From: Nonomuraea endophytica
GTDB taxonomy: Bacteria; Actinomycetota; Actinomycetes; Streptosporangiales; Streptosporangiaceae
Assembly (NCBI RefSeq): GCF_014203235.1
Contig: NZ_JACHIN010000015.1
Coordinates: forward strand, 160,097 to 224,096
Reading direction: 5' to 3'
DNA: 64,000 nt
Position numbers and translations under genes: made by a program
Shown: in pieces, positions 27,701 to 36,140 of the stretch
How positions within the stretch are numbered: position 1 is the first letter of the stretch
Layout of the letters: every line of letters starts with the position of its first letter
The notes under the pieces: generated by a model
The model's input: only the letters and a program-made list of their open reading frames with translations
What the model was told of the DNA's origin: nothing
Database searches by the model: none

Positions 27701-29438
27701 CGCGACCCGCCCCCGGAAGCAGGGTGGCGCGGAGCGCGTCGGCCAGGTCGGCGGTGAGGTGGGCGGCGGTGCGTGGTCCCGGGTCGAGCACGAGGCTGCG
27801 CACCCGGTTCAGGCGGCCGATCTTGCGGGCGACCTCCAGCGCGTCCTCCACGCCCTCACGCCCGACCCGCTCCGGCCGCCGCCGGGACCTGCTCGCCGCC
27901 AGCGGCACGTTGCCCCGGCCGTCGGTGACCACGATGAGCAGCGCGTCGGTGACCGCGGCATTGCCCTGCTGGGTCTCACGCTGCAGCGTCTCGGCGACCA
28001 GGCTGAGCCCGTGCGCCAGCGGGGTGGCCCGCCCGGGACGGCGTTCGAACGCGGCCGCCACCCGAGGGTCCAGCAGGCTGCGCGCGGTGAACGCGGCCGC
28101 GCACAACTCGTCCGCCGCGTCCGCGTCGCCGACCTCCACGACGCTCACAGTGGCCCTGGCCGCATACGCCCAGCGCAGATAGGGCCCGATCGCGTCATAC
28201 CACTCCCCTTGCCGCCCAGAGGTGTGGTCGAGCACCAGCGCGAGCAGCCGACGAGGCTGCGGGGCCCGCCGATGACTGCGCAGGTCGGAAGCGGTCAGAT
28301 GCAGCGGATGCGCGGAGCGGACATGACCGGGCCCGCAGCGCCGCGCCTGCTGCGTGGCGGCCTTCAGCAACGTCGGCACGACCGCGATGTCCCGCACCTC
28401 GTGAGCCTGCCGGTCACCGATCACATGCCCGTGCCCCCACGTGCCCGGCAGCGCCCGCTGCCAGACGAGCGTGAGCGTGCTCGGCGCGCGCCCGTCCCCA
28501 ACCTCGTCTTCCGGGTACGGCGAGCCCGGCCCGCCGACGGCGTCAGGAACGTCCGGCGCCGCCACGACCACCGGCGCCAGCCGCTCCGGCTCATCACGCA
28601 CCCGCCCGGCGGCATCCCCCGCCCGCTCAGCCGGAAGGGCCCGCGGCACGGCAAGCTCCTGCCCAGCCCGCCGAACCACCCGCTCTCCAGGCACCGGCGC
28701 AGCGACCACCTCCGGCGCGGCGAGCAACCCCATGACCCGAGCCGCGACGTCCACGTGCTCGGCCAGCACGGTGTCCGCCCCGGCCAGCGCCGCCATCCCC
28801 CGCGCCAGCCGAGCCAGCCCCAGATCCCGCCGAGCCCCCCGCGCATGCCCCGCCAGCACCTCAACCACCCGCCCCGCGGCCCCCGCCGACAGATCAGGCA
28901 ACGCTCGCCCCGCGAGTGGAAGAGCCTCCAAGGCGTCGAAGCGGGCTGTGCTCAGGTTCGCGGCGTCGACGCGGATGGCGAAGCGGTCCAGCACGTGGGG
29001 GGAGACGCGCCCGACGTCCTCCCGCCGACAGGCGGCGAGCCACCGGTCCTCGGGCCGCCACGACACCTGCTGACCGGTCCGTTCGAGGTGGGCGACCTCC
29101 GCGCCCACCAGCATCACGGCGGCCCTGGCCGCGGCGGTGCTCATCGTGGCCAGGTCCGGCACCGCGACCACCCCGGCCGGCCGCCCGTACCCGGCCACCA
29201 GCCCGTCCACCACCCACGACCGCCCACCGGGCGCCGGCCGCAGCCGTGCCCACAGGTCCTCCTCGGTGGCGGCCGAGCCGAGCACCCGCACCTGCCGCCC
29301 CTCACCGAGCAGCCCCGCCAGCCGGCCGGCCACCTCCACCAGCCGATGCGGCGCCAGGTCCAGCAGCAGGATCCCGCCGAGCCGACGGTCCAGCGCGGCA
29401 CAGGCCAGCACGGCGTCGATCCGCTCCCGGTCGTTCAC
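27693..29438 (-). CDS. VWA domain protein, partner of MoxR ATPase
   Basis: A 581-residue protein starting at GTG 29438, overlapping the ATPase stop by four bases. Residues 1-235 resemble the inactive AAA-like half of magnesium-chelatase D subunits (no Walker A). A variable Pro/Ala/Glu region (245-325) follows, then a VWA domain from about 397. The MIDAS-like residues are D404-x-T406-x-G408, T472 and D506; the first motif departs from the usual DxSxS, so metal binding may be altered. Known: VWA and MoxR pairs form chaperone-like machines that remodel or gate partner proteins. Confidence 0.85.
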   Translation of the reverse strand: MNDRERIDAVLACAALDRRLGGILLLDLAPHRLVEVAGRLAGLLGEGRQVRVLGSAATEEDLWARLRPAPGGRSWVVDGLVAGYGRPAGVVAVPDLATMSTAAARAAVMLVGAEVAHLERTGQQVSWRPEDRWLAACRREDVGRVSPHVLDRFAIRVDAANLSTARFDALEALPLAGRALPDLSAGAAGRVVEVLAGHARGARRDLGLARLARGMAALAGADTVLAEHVDVAARVMGLLAAPEVVAAPVPGERVVRRAGQELAVPRALPAERAGDAAGRVRDEPERLAPVVVAAPDVPDAVGGPGSPYPEDEVGDGRAPSTLTLVWQRALPGTWGHGHVIGDRQAHEVRDIAVVPTLLKAATQQARRCGPGHVRSAHPLHLTASDLRSHRRAPQPRRLLALVLDHTSGRQGEWYDAIGPYLRWAYAARATVSVVEVGDADAADELCAAAFTARSLLDPRVAAAFERRPGRATPLAHGLSLVAETLQRETQQGNAAVTDALLIVVTDGRGNVPLAASRSRRRPERVGREGVEDALEVARKIGRLNRVRSLVLDPGPRTAAHLTADLADALRATLLPGAGRDG

Positions 29439-30376
29439 GGCCCCGACAGGACCTTCCGAAGGCGTCGCGCGTCCTCGCCGGTCCACGCGATGCCCTCGCC
29501 GTAGGCCACTTCCCGCCGCCGATGCATGATCGCGTACGGCGCCACGCCCGCGACGTCCTCCTCGCCCACCCCTTCGCGCCCCTCCAGCGCGGCCAGGGCG
29601 CGGGCCGCCTGCGCCATCACGATCTCCCCCCGGTGCCCGGCCAGCTCGAACTCGGCCGCGATCCTGGCGCACAGGATCGTCAGCTCCTCGCGCACCGGCA
29701 TCCCCCTGGCCGCCTCCCTGGCGGCGGCGATCCGCTCGCGGTGCGCCCGGTCCAGCGCGGCGCCGTCCTCCAGCCAGCCGGAACGCTCCTTGGCGCGCTC
29801 CACGTCGAAGCGCAGAACGGTCTTCAGCACCTCGTTCCTGGTCTCCGCGCTGGTCTCGGCCGAGATCGGCACCAGCAGGCCGAAGCGGTCGAGGAGCTGG
29901 GGCCGGAGTGTTCCCTCCTCCGGGTTCATGGTCCCGACCAGCGTGAACGTCACCGGTATCGCCGGCTTGTCCAGCCCCTCGCGCTGGACGACGAGCAGGC
30001 CGGTGGAGACGACGTCGAGGATCAGGTTGACGATGTGGTCGTCGAGCAGGTTCACCTCGTCCACGTACAGGACGCCCTGCTCGCCCGCCTGCTCCAGCAG
30101 CCCCGGCTGCTCCTCGGTGTCGCCGCGCATGAGGGCGTCGATGCGCAGGCCGCCCATGACCCGGTCGTCGGTGGCGTTGATCGGCAGGGTCACGGGCAGC
30201 TCGCCGTACATCATGCGGGCGAAGGAGCGCACGGCGGTCGACTTGGCGGTGCCGCGCTCGCCGCTGATGAGGATGCCGCCGACGGACGGCATCACGTAGG
30301 CGATCTCCAGGCCGCGGCGCAGGGCCTCCTGGCCGACGAGGTAGCTGTAGGGCAGCAGCGGGTGGCGCTCAGGCAT
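29435..30376 (-). CDS. MoxR / ChlI-like AAA+ ATPase
   Basis: A 313-residue AAA+ ATPase with Walker A GERGTAKST (K45), Walker B VLYVDEVN (D106, E107) and a sensor-1-type TMNPEEG. The fold is that of magnesium-chelatase subunit I / MoxR, but no chlorophyll or cobalamin genes are nearby, so a chelatase role is rejected. ATG 30376 overlaps the Trypco1 gene by eight bases and the stop overlaps the VWA start by four. Inferred: ATP-driven switch of the conflict system. Confidence 0.92.
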   Translation of the reverse strand: MPERHPLLPYSYLVGQEALRRGLEIAYVMPSVGGILISGERGTAKSTAVRSFARMMYGELPVTLPINATDDRVMGGLRIDALMRGDTEEQPGLLEQAGEQGVLYVDEVNLLDDHIVNLILDVVSTGLLVVQREGLDKPAIPVTFTLVGTMNPEEGTLRPQLLDRFGLLVPISAETSAETRNEVLKTVLRFDVERAKERSGWLEDGAALDRAHRERIAAAREAARGMPVREELTILCARIAAEFELAGHRGEIVMAQAARALAALEGREGVGEEDVAGVAPYAIMHRRREVAYGEGIAWTGEDARRLRKVLSGP

Positions 30377-30716
30377 CGCGGTTCCAGCGCAGGGTGATCT
30401 GGAGCTGGGCGCCCTGGGTGAATTCGGCGATCATCGCGCCGACCTTCGCGTCGAGTTTCACCTGGAACTGCACCTCGACCTCGTCGGGGCGCACGCCGTC
30501 CGGCATCGCGTCCATCTTGGCCTTGATCTCGCCGGCACACGACTGGACGAGGTCCATCGCCTCGGCGAACAGCGGCCTGGCCAGCTTGACCACGCGTTCT
30601 CTGGCGCCGCGTACCTGCTCCTCGTCGTAGAAGTCGCCGGCGTCCGTGCCGTCCGAGGGCAGCTCGATCTGGATGGCGCCCGCGTCCGCCGTGCCTTCTA
30701 CCGAGACCACGACCAC
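30369..30716 (-). CDS. Trypco1 domain protein (CU044_2847 family)
   Basis: A 115-residue protein starting at GTG 30716, six bases after AAGGAG, and first gene of the operon. Features are a short beta-rich start (VVVSVEGTAD), a middle helix and a final beta segment VEVQFQVKLDAKVGAMIAEF. Known: this trypsin-co-occurring domain 1 (PF19493) is found beside proteases and NTPases in predicted bacterial conflict systems. The biochemical function is unknown; a role in sensing or in holding the effector inactive is a guess. Confidence 0.85.
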   Translation of the reverse strand: MVVVSVEGTADAGAIQIELPSDGTDAGDFYDEEQVRGARERVVKLARPLFAEAMDLVQSCAGEIKAKMDAMPDGVRPDEVEVQFQVKLDAKVGAMIAEFTQGAQLQITLRWNRDA

Positions 30717-30859
30717 GGCTGCTCCTTGGGGGGCGGAGAAACACGATGATCACATTCTACGGCTGCCGCCCCGGTTTATCCGCGAAACAGATTTGGCCCA
30801 ATGAGAAAGAGGGAAAATGGCGCTTATATCAGGCTAAGTCTGGCCATTAGTGTGCCTGC

Positions 30860-32086
30860 ATGTCACGGATCGTCCCACCTCCCGGGCCTGCCCGCACCCT
30901 CGCGCTGGCACAGCTCACCAACTCCCTGGGCGACGGCGCCTTCTACGCCTCCTCCGCCCTGTTCTTCACCCGGGTCGTCGGCCTCTCGGCCGCACAGGTA
31001 GGCGTGGCGCTCACCGTGGCATGGGCATGCGGCATGCTGGCCGGAGTGCCGCTGGGACACGTGGCCGACCGCTGGGGCCCACGCCGCACCGCAGTAGTAC
31101 TGGCGGTGGCGACCGCGCTGGCCCTCAGCGCCTTCCTGGTGGTGCGCGCCTACCCGCTGTTCATCCTCGTAGCCTGCCTCTACGCCTGCTGCCAGGGCGG
31201 ACTCACCTCCGCCAGGCAGGCGCTGCTGGCCGGGCTGGTGCCCCCGGAGGAGCGCACCGCCGTCCGCGCCCACCTGCAGTCGACGCTGAACGCCGGCCTG
31301 GCGGTGGGCGCCGGAATCGGCGGGCTGGCACTCTCCTTCGACACCGCCCCCGCCTACCTGACCGTCTTCGCCCTGGACGCCATGGCCTTCCTGCTCGCCG
31401 CACTCATGCTGCGCCGCCTACCAGAGATACAGCCGACCCCCGCCACCCCGGCCGGGAGTCGCGAACCAAGCCTGGCCGTACTGCGCGACCGCCCATACGC
31501 ACTGATCACCTTCCTCAACGCGATCATGTACCTGAACATGCCACTGCTGAGCCTCGGCCTGCCGTTGTGGATCGTAGAACGCACCGAAGCCCCCAAACCC
31601 GTGGCCGCCGCGCTACTCATGGTGAACATGCTCTCAGTAGTGATCTTCCAGGTACGGGTGGCCCGCCAGGTAACCGACCTCCCCAGCGCCGCGAAGGTGG
31701 CCGCCCGCTCAGGCTGGATCTTCCTGGCCGCCTGCCTGGTGTACGCGGTATCCGGAGCCCACATCGCCCCGTGGGTGGCAGTGGCTGTGCTGGTGGCCGC
31801 AGCCCTGATCCAGGTATTCGGCGAGATGATGCAGGGAGCCGCAGCCTGGGAACTCGGCTTCACCCTGGCCCCAGCCGACAAGCAAGGCCAGTACCAGGGC
31901 TTCTTCGGCATGGGCCCGCAGATAGCCCGCATGCTGGGCCCAGTGCTCATGACCACACTCCTGATCGGCTGGGGCACAGCAGGCTGGCTAGTCCTGGGCG
32001 CCCTCTTCCTGACAGCCGGCCTAGCCATGGGCCCCGCAGTCCGCCACGCCCAACGCACCCGCGAAACCCTCACCCCCCACCCCTGA
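30860..32086 (+). CDS. MFS transporter
   Basis: A 408-residue transporter with about twelve membrane segments and a motif-A-type loop (GHVADRWGPRRT). ATG 30860 has no ribosome-binding site, but TAGTGT lies exactly 12 to 7 bases upstream, fitting a -10 element for a leaderless message. It is divergent from the conflict operon across 143 bp that otherwise show no gene. The substrate is unknown. Confidence 0.9.
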   Translation: MSRIVPPPGPARTLALAQLTNSLGDGAFYASSALFFTRVVGLSAAQVGVALTVAWACGMLAGVPLGHVADRWGPRRTAVVLAVATALALSAFLVVRAYPLFILVACLYACCQGGLTSARQALLAGLVPPEERTAVRAHLQSTLNAGLAVGAGIGGLALSFDTAPAYLTVFALDAMAFLLAALMLRRLPEIQPTPATPAGSREPSLAVLRDRPYALITFLNAIMYLNMPLLSLGLPLWIVERTEAPKPVAAALLMVNMLSVVIFQVRVARQVTDLPSAAKVAARSGWIFLAACLVYAVSGAHIAPWVAVAVLVAAALIQVFGEMMQGAAAWELGFTLAPADKQGQYQGFFGMGPQIARMLGPVLMTTLLIGWGTAGWLVLGALFLTAGLAMGPAVRHAQRTRETLTPHP

Positions 32087-32179
32087 AGCACGGTCTTCCA
32101 CGTCGGCGCGCTTCGATCGTGCCCGCCTTCGGCGCGGCCTGCGCGCATCATGAGCCGCGAAGGTCGGGGGCATCCTGGG

Positions 32180-32632
32180 TCAGTCGAGGATGAGCATGAA
32201 GTGTTCCTTGCCGTCGTGCACGACCGTGCCCGCGTGCCGGAAGCCGACCTTCTCCAGCAGCCGCACCGACCCTGTGTTGCCCTTGTACGGGTCGGCGTGC
32301 AGCGGGCGGGCCTTTTCCTCCTGCAGGTAGAGGGTCAGCGCCCGGGTGCCGACGCCCTTGCCCCAGTGCTCGCGCCCCAGCCAGTAGCCGACGAAGCGGC
32401 GGCCCTCGTCGGTCCAGGACACGATGTTGCCCGCCGTGACCCCGTCCACGGTGACGGTCCTGACCATGGAGTCGGGGTCGCCGAGGATGTTGGTCTGCCA
32501 GTGGTTCATGAACCGCTCGCGCGGACGGGCGGGGAAGTTGGCCAGCGCGTTGGCCTCCGCGTCGTACTCCTGCTCGAAGAACACCTCGAGGTCGGCCTGC
32601 TCCACGGCGCGAAGCCGTACGTCTACGCTCAT
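32180..32632 (-). CDS. GNAT family N-acetyltransferase
   Basis: A 150-residue acetyltransferase related to the RimJ/RimL group (PF13302). The acetyl-CoA-binding motif A is seen as YWLGREHWGKGVGTRAL, followed by NTGSVRLLEKVGFR. Start ATG 32632 (MSVDVRLRAVEQ) is chosen as the domain start; an upstream in-frame GTG at 32650 is possible, and neither has a good ribosome-binding site. It lies 32 bases downstream of the sensor kinase gene on the same strand, so it may be co-transcribed. Acceptor unknown. Confidence 0.88.
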   Translation of the reverse strand: MSVDVRLRAVEQADLEVFFEQEYDAEANALANFPARPRERFMNHWQTNILGDPDSMVRTVTVDGVTAGNIVSWTDEGRRFVGYWLGREHWGKGVGTRALTLYLQEEKARPLHADPYKGNTGSVRLLEKVGFRHAGTVVHDGKEHFMLILD

Positions 32633-32664
32633 GACGAGGGAGTCTGGCACCCGCGACCGACAAT

Positions 32665-33804
32665 TCAGGGACGCTGGTCGGTGGGGATCGTGGCGCTGAC
32701 CACGAACCCTCCCTGCCCGTCGTCCTCGGCCGCGAACACCCCGCCCAGCAGCGTCACCCTGCGGCGCAGCCCGATCAGCCCCATCCCTGAACCCGTCGCC
32801 GCCAGTGAAGGCGAGAGCGAGGGGTGGGGCGGCTGGTTGTGGACCTCGACCTCCACCCGGTCACCCCGGTAGGAGAGCGTGACCGTCACCGGCGCGCCGG
32901 GCGCGTGCTTGCGGGCGTTGGTCAGCGACTCCTGAACCACCCGGTACGCCGCCCGCGCCACCACGGCGGGCACCTCGGCAGCATCCCCGGAGACCGAAAG
33001 CGTCACCCCCTCCCCTGAGACCAGCTCGGCCAGATCACCCCCGGTGTCCCGGTCCGGCGGCCGTCCGCCGACGCTCTTGCCGGGCAGTTCGTCACCGGCG
33101 ACCACCTGCATCAGCTCGCGCAGTTCGTTGAGCGTGCGCGCCCCGGCCCGGCGGATCTGGTCGGCCGCGGTGCGGACCGGCTCGTCGCGGGCGGTCACGC
33201 GCAGCGCCTCGGCGTTCAGGACGATCTCGGTGACGTGGTGGGTGACGATGTCGTGCATCTCGGCGGCCAGCCGCCGCCGTTCGGCGACCTCGGCGCGTTC
33301 GGCCAGCAGGTGGCGTTCGGCGTCGGCCAGTTCGGCCCGCCGCCGCAGCGATCTGACCAGTTCGTAGCGGGTCTTGAGCCAGAGCGCGACGACGGCGGGC
33401 AGCGCGGTGGCCGACAGGGAGAAGTACAGCGCGGTCCACGTCGGCGCCCAGATCGGGATGGCCAGCAGGGCCAGCGCGGCGGCGAAGGCGAACGCCTGAC
33501 GCCACGGCAGCAGGTACACCAGGAACGACACCACCAGCGGCGCCGCCACCGGGGCGAACACCTGCGTGGCGCCGGTGCTCATGGCCAGCGCCGCCGTGGC
33601 GGCCAGGGTGAGCGTGCCGACGGTACGCGGGAGCCGTACCACGCCGAGAAGACAGACGTCGACCAGGAGGTTCACGACCAGCTCGGCCACCTGACCGCTG
33701 CCCGCGAACAGGAGGACCTGCGCGATCGCGCACAGAACGGCCGCGCCGCAGGAGGCCAGCACCAAGGTACGGCGATCGCTCCCGGTGAGGTCGGGCCTGG
33801 TCAC
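32665..33804 (-). CDS. Sensor histidine kinase, NarL/DesK type
   Basis: A 379-residue kinase with five to six membrane segments in the first 145 residues and no large sensory loop, a HisKA_3 dimerisation helix with phospho-acceptor H184 (RRRLAAEMHDIVTHH), and a HATPase domain (VVQESLTNARKHAPG N-box, GSGMGLIGLRRR G-box). GTG 33804 overlaps the response regulator stop by four bases (GTGA). Last in an esterase, regulator, kinase operon. The signal is unknown; the kinase likely senses membrane or envelope state. Confidence 0.93.
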   Translation of the reverse strand: MTRPDLTGSDRRTLVLASCGAAVLCAIAQVLLFAGSGQVAELVVNLLVDVCLLGVVRLPRTVGTLTLAATAALAMSTGATQVFAPVAAPLVVSFLVYLLPWRQAFAFAAALALLAIPIWAPTWTALYFSLSATALPAVVALWLKTRYELVRSLRRRAELADAERHLLAERAEVAERRRLAAEMHDIVTHHVTEIVLNAEALRVTARDEPVRTAADQIRRAGARTLNELRELMQVVAGDELPGKSVGGRPPDRDTGGDLAELVSGEGVTLSVSGDAAEVPAVVARAAYRVVQESLTNARKHAPGAPVTVTLSYRGDRVEVEVHNQPPHPSLSPSLAATGSGMGLIGLRRRVTLLGGVFAAEDDGQGGFVVSATIPTDQRP

Positions 33805-34472
33805 GGCGGGTCACCGTCACCCGGCAGCAGCCCCGCCCGGTGGGCCAGCAGCGCGGCCTGGGTGCGATGGGTGAGGCCGAGCTTGGTCAGCAGCCGCGAG
33901 ACGTAGCTCTTCACGGTCGTCTCCGACAGGAACAGCCGTTGCGCGATCTCCGGGTTCGTGAGCCCTTCGCCGAGGCAGACGAGGACCTCGCGTTCGCGTT
34001 CGGCCAGTTCCTCGATCCTGGCGCGGGCGCTCTCGCCGCGCTCCGACTGGGTGACCAGCCGTCGCGCGGCGATCGGCGACATGACCACGTGCCCGTCGGC
34101 CGCGACTCTGATGAGGTTGAGCAGGTCCTCGGCGGGCGTGGTCTTGACCAGGTATCCGCTCGCCCCGGCGGCCAGCGCGGCGCGCACGTGGGTGTCGGAG
34201 TCGAAGGTGGTCAGCGCGATCACGGTGGGCGGGTCGGCCAGGGCGGCGATCTCCCTGGTGGCCGTGACGCCGTCGACGCCGGGCATCCGCAGGTCCATGA
34301 GCACCACGTCGGGCCGCCCTCGCAGGACTTCCTCGACCGCCTCGGCCCCGTCGCGCGCCTCCCCCACGACCTCGATCTCCCGGCTGGAGCCGAGGATGGT
34401 CCGCAGGTGGCCGCGTACCATCGGGTCGTCGTCGACGAGCAGCACCCTGATCACGCCTGCCGAGTCTGTCAT
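33801..34472 (-). CDS. NarL/FixJ response regulator
   Basis: A 223-residue regulator with receiver domain (acidic pocket DDD, phospho-acceptor D60, MPGVDG loop) and a C-terminal LuxR helix-turn-helix (TNPEIAQRLFLSETTVKSYV). Its ATG overlaps the carboxylesterase stop by one base (TGATG), an unusual arrangement that couples its translation to an exported enzyme. It is the partner of the following kinase. Two direct repeats upstream of the esterase gene may be its sites. Confidence 0.95.
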   Translation of the reverse strand: MTDSAGVIRVLLVDDDPMVRGHLRTILGSSREIEVVGEARDGAEAVEEVLRGRPDVVLMDLRMPGVDGVTATREIAALADPPTVIALTTFDSDTHVRAALAAGASGYLVKTTPAEDLLNLIRVAADGHVVMSPIAARRLVTQSERGESARARIEELAEREREVLVCLGEGLTNPEIAQRLFLSETTVKSYVSRLLTKLGLTHRTQAALLAHRAGLLPGDGDPP

Positions 34473-36043
34473 CACCCCAGTGTCTCTCTCCAGAACAATG
34501 TCCCGCTCCAGAAGCCGCACCGGTGCGCCCGGTCCAGGTCGACGGGGCCGAGGCCGCCCTGGTCGGCCGGTTTGAGGCTGACGGCGCGCTCGCCGGTGAA
34601 GGCGGGCCAGCCGGTCGGCCGGCCGGTGCGGGCGAAGGAGGTCCAGGCGGCGATCATCTGGTCGGCCAGGCGCCACTGCCCGCCGGTGAAGTCGTCCCAG
34701 GGGTGCCCGCCCAGGTCGAACAGGTACGGCAGCTCGCTGGCATGCTGGGCCCCCGGCGGGAAGCCGGCCGGCACCCGCCCGATGTTGGGCGCCTTCTCGT
34801 CGGCGAACTCGTAGGCGTAGACCCGGGTGTGCTCGGCCATCTCCCGGTCCGCCCACAGCGTCGGGCAGGCCCAGGCCCGGTCGCTGGCCACGGTGGCCCA
34901 GGCCAGGGCGGGGCTCCGGTAAGCCGACAGCGGGTACTTCTTCATCGCGGCCTCGGCGTGCTTGCCGAAGGCGCCCTTCATGAGCTGCGGGTAGTTCTCC
35001 GCCGTCACCGGGAACCCGGCCTGGGCGGCGCCGGAGACGAAGCCGTTGCCCTCGTCCCTGGTGCCGCCTGACAGCACCGGGATCTTCAGGAACCTGCCCC
35101 GGCGCAGCGCCTCGGCCGGTTCGCCGGGCAGCAGCGGCGTGCCGTACGCGAGACTGCTGGAGAAGCTCTCGTTGACCGGCATGAGCGCAGCGGCGGGCTT
35201 GTCCCGCAGGCACTGAAGTTCCCGGCCCGCCGGGCAGCCCAGTTTCCTGGCCGCCTCCAGGCCGGTGGCGTGGTTGGCCTTCAGCGGGACATACGGCGTG
35301 AAGGTGGGCATGCCGGGGATCGGCAGGTAGGTGCCGCTGACCCACTCCAGCATGCAGGAGCCGGACTGGATGATCGCCCGGTCGGCCAGCCCGCGCGCGG
35401 CCGGGGAGGTGAGCAGGGCGCAGGTGCTCATCCCGCCGGCCGACTCCCCGAACAACGTCACGTTGCCCGCGTCCCCGCCGAAGGCCGCGGCGTTGCGCTT
35501 GGTCCAGCGCAGCGCCTCAAGCTGGTCGGCCAGGCCGAAGGTGCCGGATCCGGCCAGGCCCGGCAGGCCGAGGTAGCCGAACGCGCCGAGCCGGTAGTTG
35601 ACCGTCACCACCATGACGCCGCCCTTGGCGGCCAGGCGGCGGGCGTCGTAGGCCGCGCCGGAACCGGTGGTGAAGCCGCCCCCGTGAAGCCACACCATCA
35701 CCGGCAGCCGCTTGCCCGAACGCTTGGCCGGGACGGTGACGTTGACGAACAGGCAGTCCTCCGCGCCGACCTGCTTGCCCGCCTCCGTCTGCGTGCACTG
35801 CTCGCCCGGCTTGGTGGCGTCGGCCACGCCCGCCCACGGCTCGGCCCTGACGGGTTCCTTCCAGCGCAGCGGGCCGACGGGCGGGCGCGCGTACCTGATG
35901 CCGCTGAAGGTGGTGACCGCGGCCTCGGTCTGGCCGCGGATCCGGCCGGAGTCCAGCTCGACCACGGTGGGCTCGGGGGCCGCGGCGTGCGCGGCCCCCG
36001 AGACGAGGAGCAGACAGAGCCCCGCGAGCAGGGACGATCTCAT
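34472..36043 (-). CDS. Secreted type-B carboxylesterase
   Basis: A 523-residue exported alpha/beta hydrolase (PF00135). ATG 36043 is preceded by GGAAGGAAG and opens a signal peptide (AHA-AA cleavage region). Visible motifs: EDCLFVNV, oxyanion loop HGGG (120-123), nucleophile S201 in FGESAGG, an acid in GTRDEGN and a catalytic His in GAQHASELPYLF. Paired cysteines fit the family's disulphides. It heads an operon with the response regulator and kinase, so the two-component system may respond to its substrate or product. Confidence 0.92.
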   Translation of the reverse strand: MRSSLLAGLCLLLVSGAAHAAAPEPTVVELDSGRIRGQTEAAVTTFSGIRYARPPVGPLRWKEPVRAEPWAGVADATKPGEQCTQTEAGKQVGAEDCLFVNVTVPAKRSGKRLPVMVWLHGGGFTTGSGAAYDARRLAAKGGVMVVTVNYRLGAFGYLGLPGLAGSGTFGLADQLEALRWTKRNAAAFGGDAGNVTLFGESAGGMSTCALLTSPAARGLADRAIIQSGSCMLEWVSGTYLPIPGMPTFTPYVPLKANHATGLEAARKLGCPAGRELQCLRDKPAAALMPVNESFSSSLAYGTPLLPGEPAEALRRGRFLKIPVLSGGTRDEGNGFVSGAAQAGFPVTAENYPQLMKGAFGKHAEAAMKKYPLSAYRSPALAWATVASDRAWACPTLWADREMAEHTRVYAYEFADEKAPNIGRVPAGFPPGAQHASELPYLFDLGGHPWDDFTGGQWRLADQMIAAWTSFARTGRPTGWPAFTGERAVSLKPADQGGLGPVDLDRAHRCGFWSGTLFWRETLG

Positions 36044-36110
36044 GACGACTTCCTTCCGAACGCCGTTGGGACCGCCACCGTACGATCGGCGCCACGGCCC
36101 CCGGCACCTG

Positions 36111-36140
36111 CGGAAGTTGCGACCAGGCGACCGGAAGTTG
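36111..36140 (-). promoter_or_regulatory. Phased direct repeats upstream of esterase-kinase operon
   Basis: CGGAAGTTG occurs exactly at 36111-36119 and 36132-36140, 21 bp apart, which is two helical turns. They lie 68-97 bases upstream of the esterase start, where an activator would bind. Candidate sites for the operon's own response regulator. Confidence 0.5.

Noticed and set aside
27693..30376. Reading the MoxR and VWA genes as magnesium or cobalt chelatase subunits
   Set aside because: No H subunit or tetrapyrrole gene is nearby, and the operon partners (Trypco1, CHAT, STAND) point to a conflict system.
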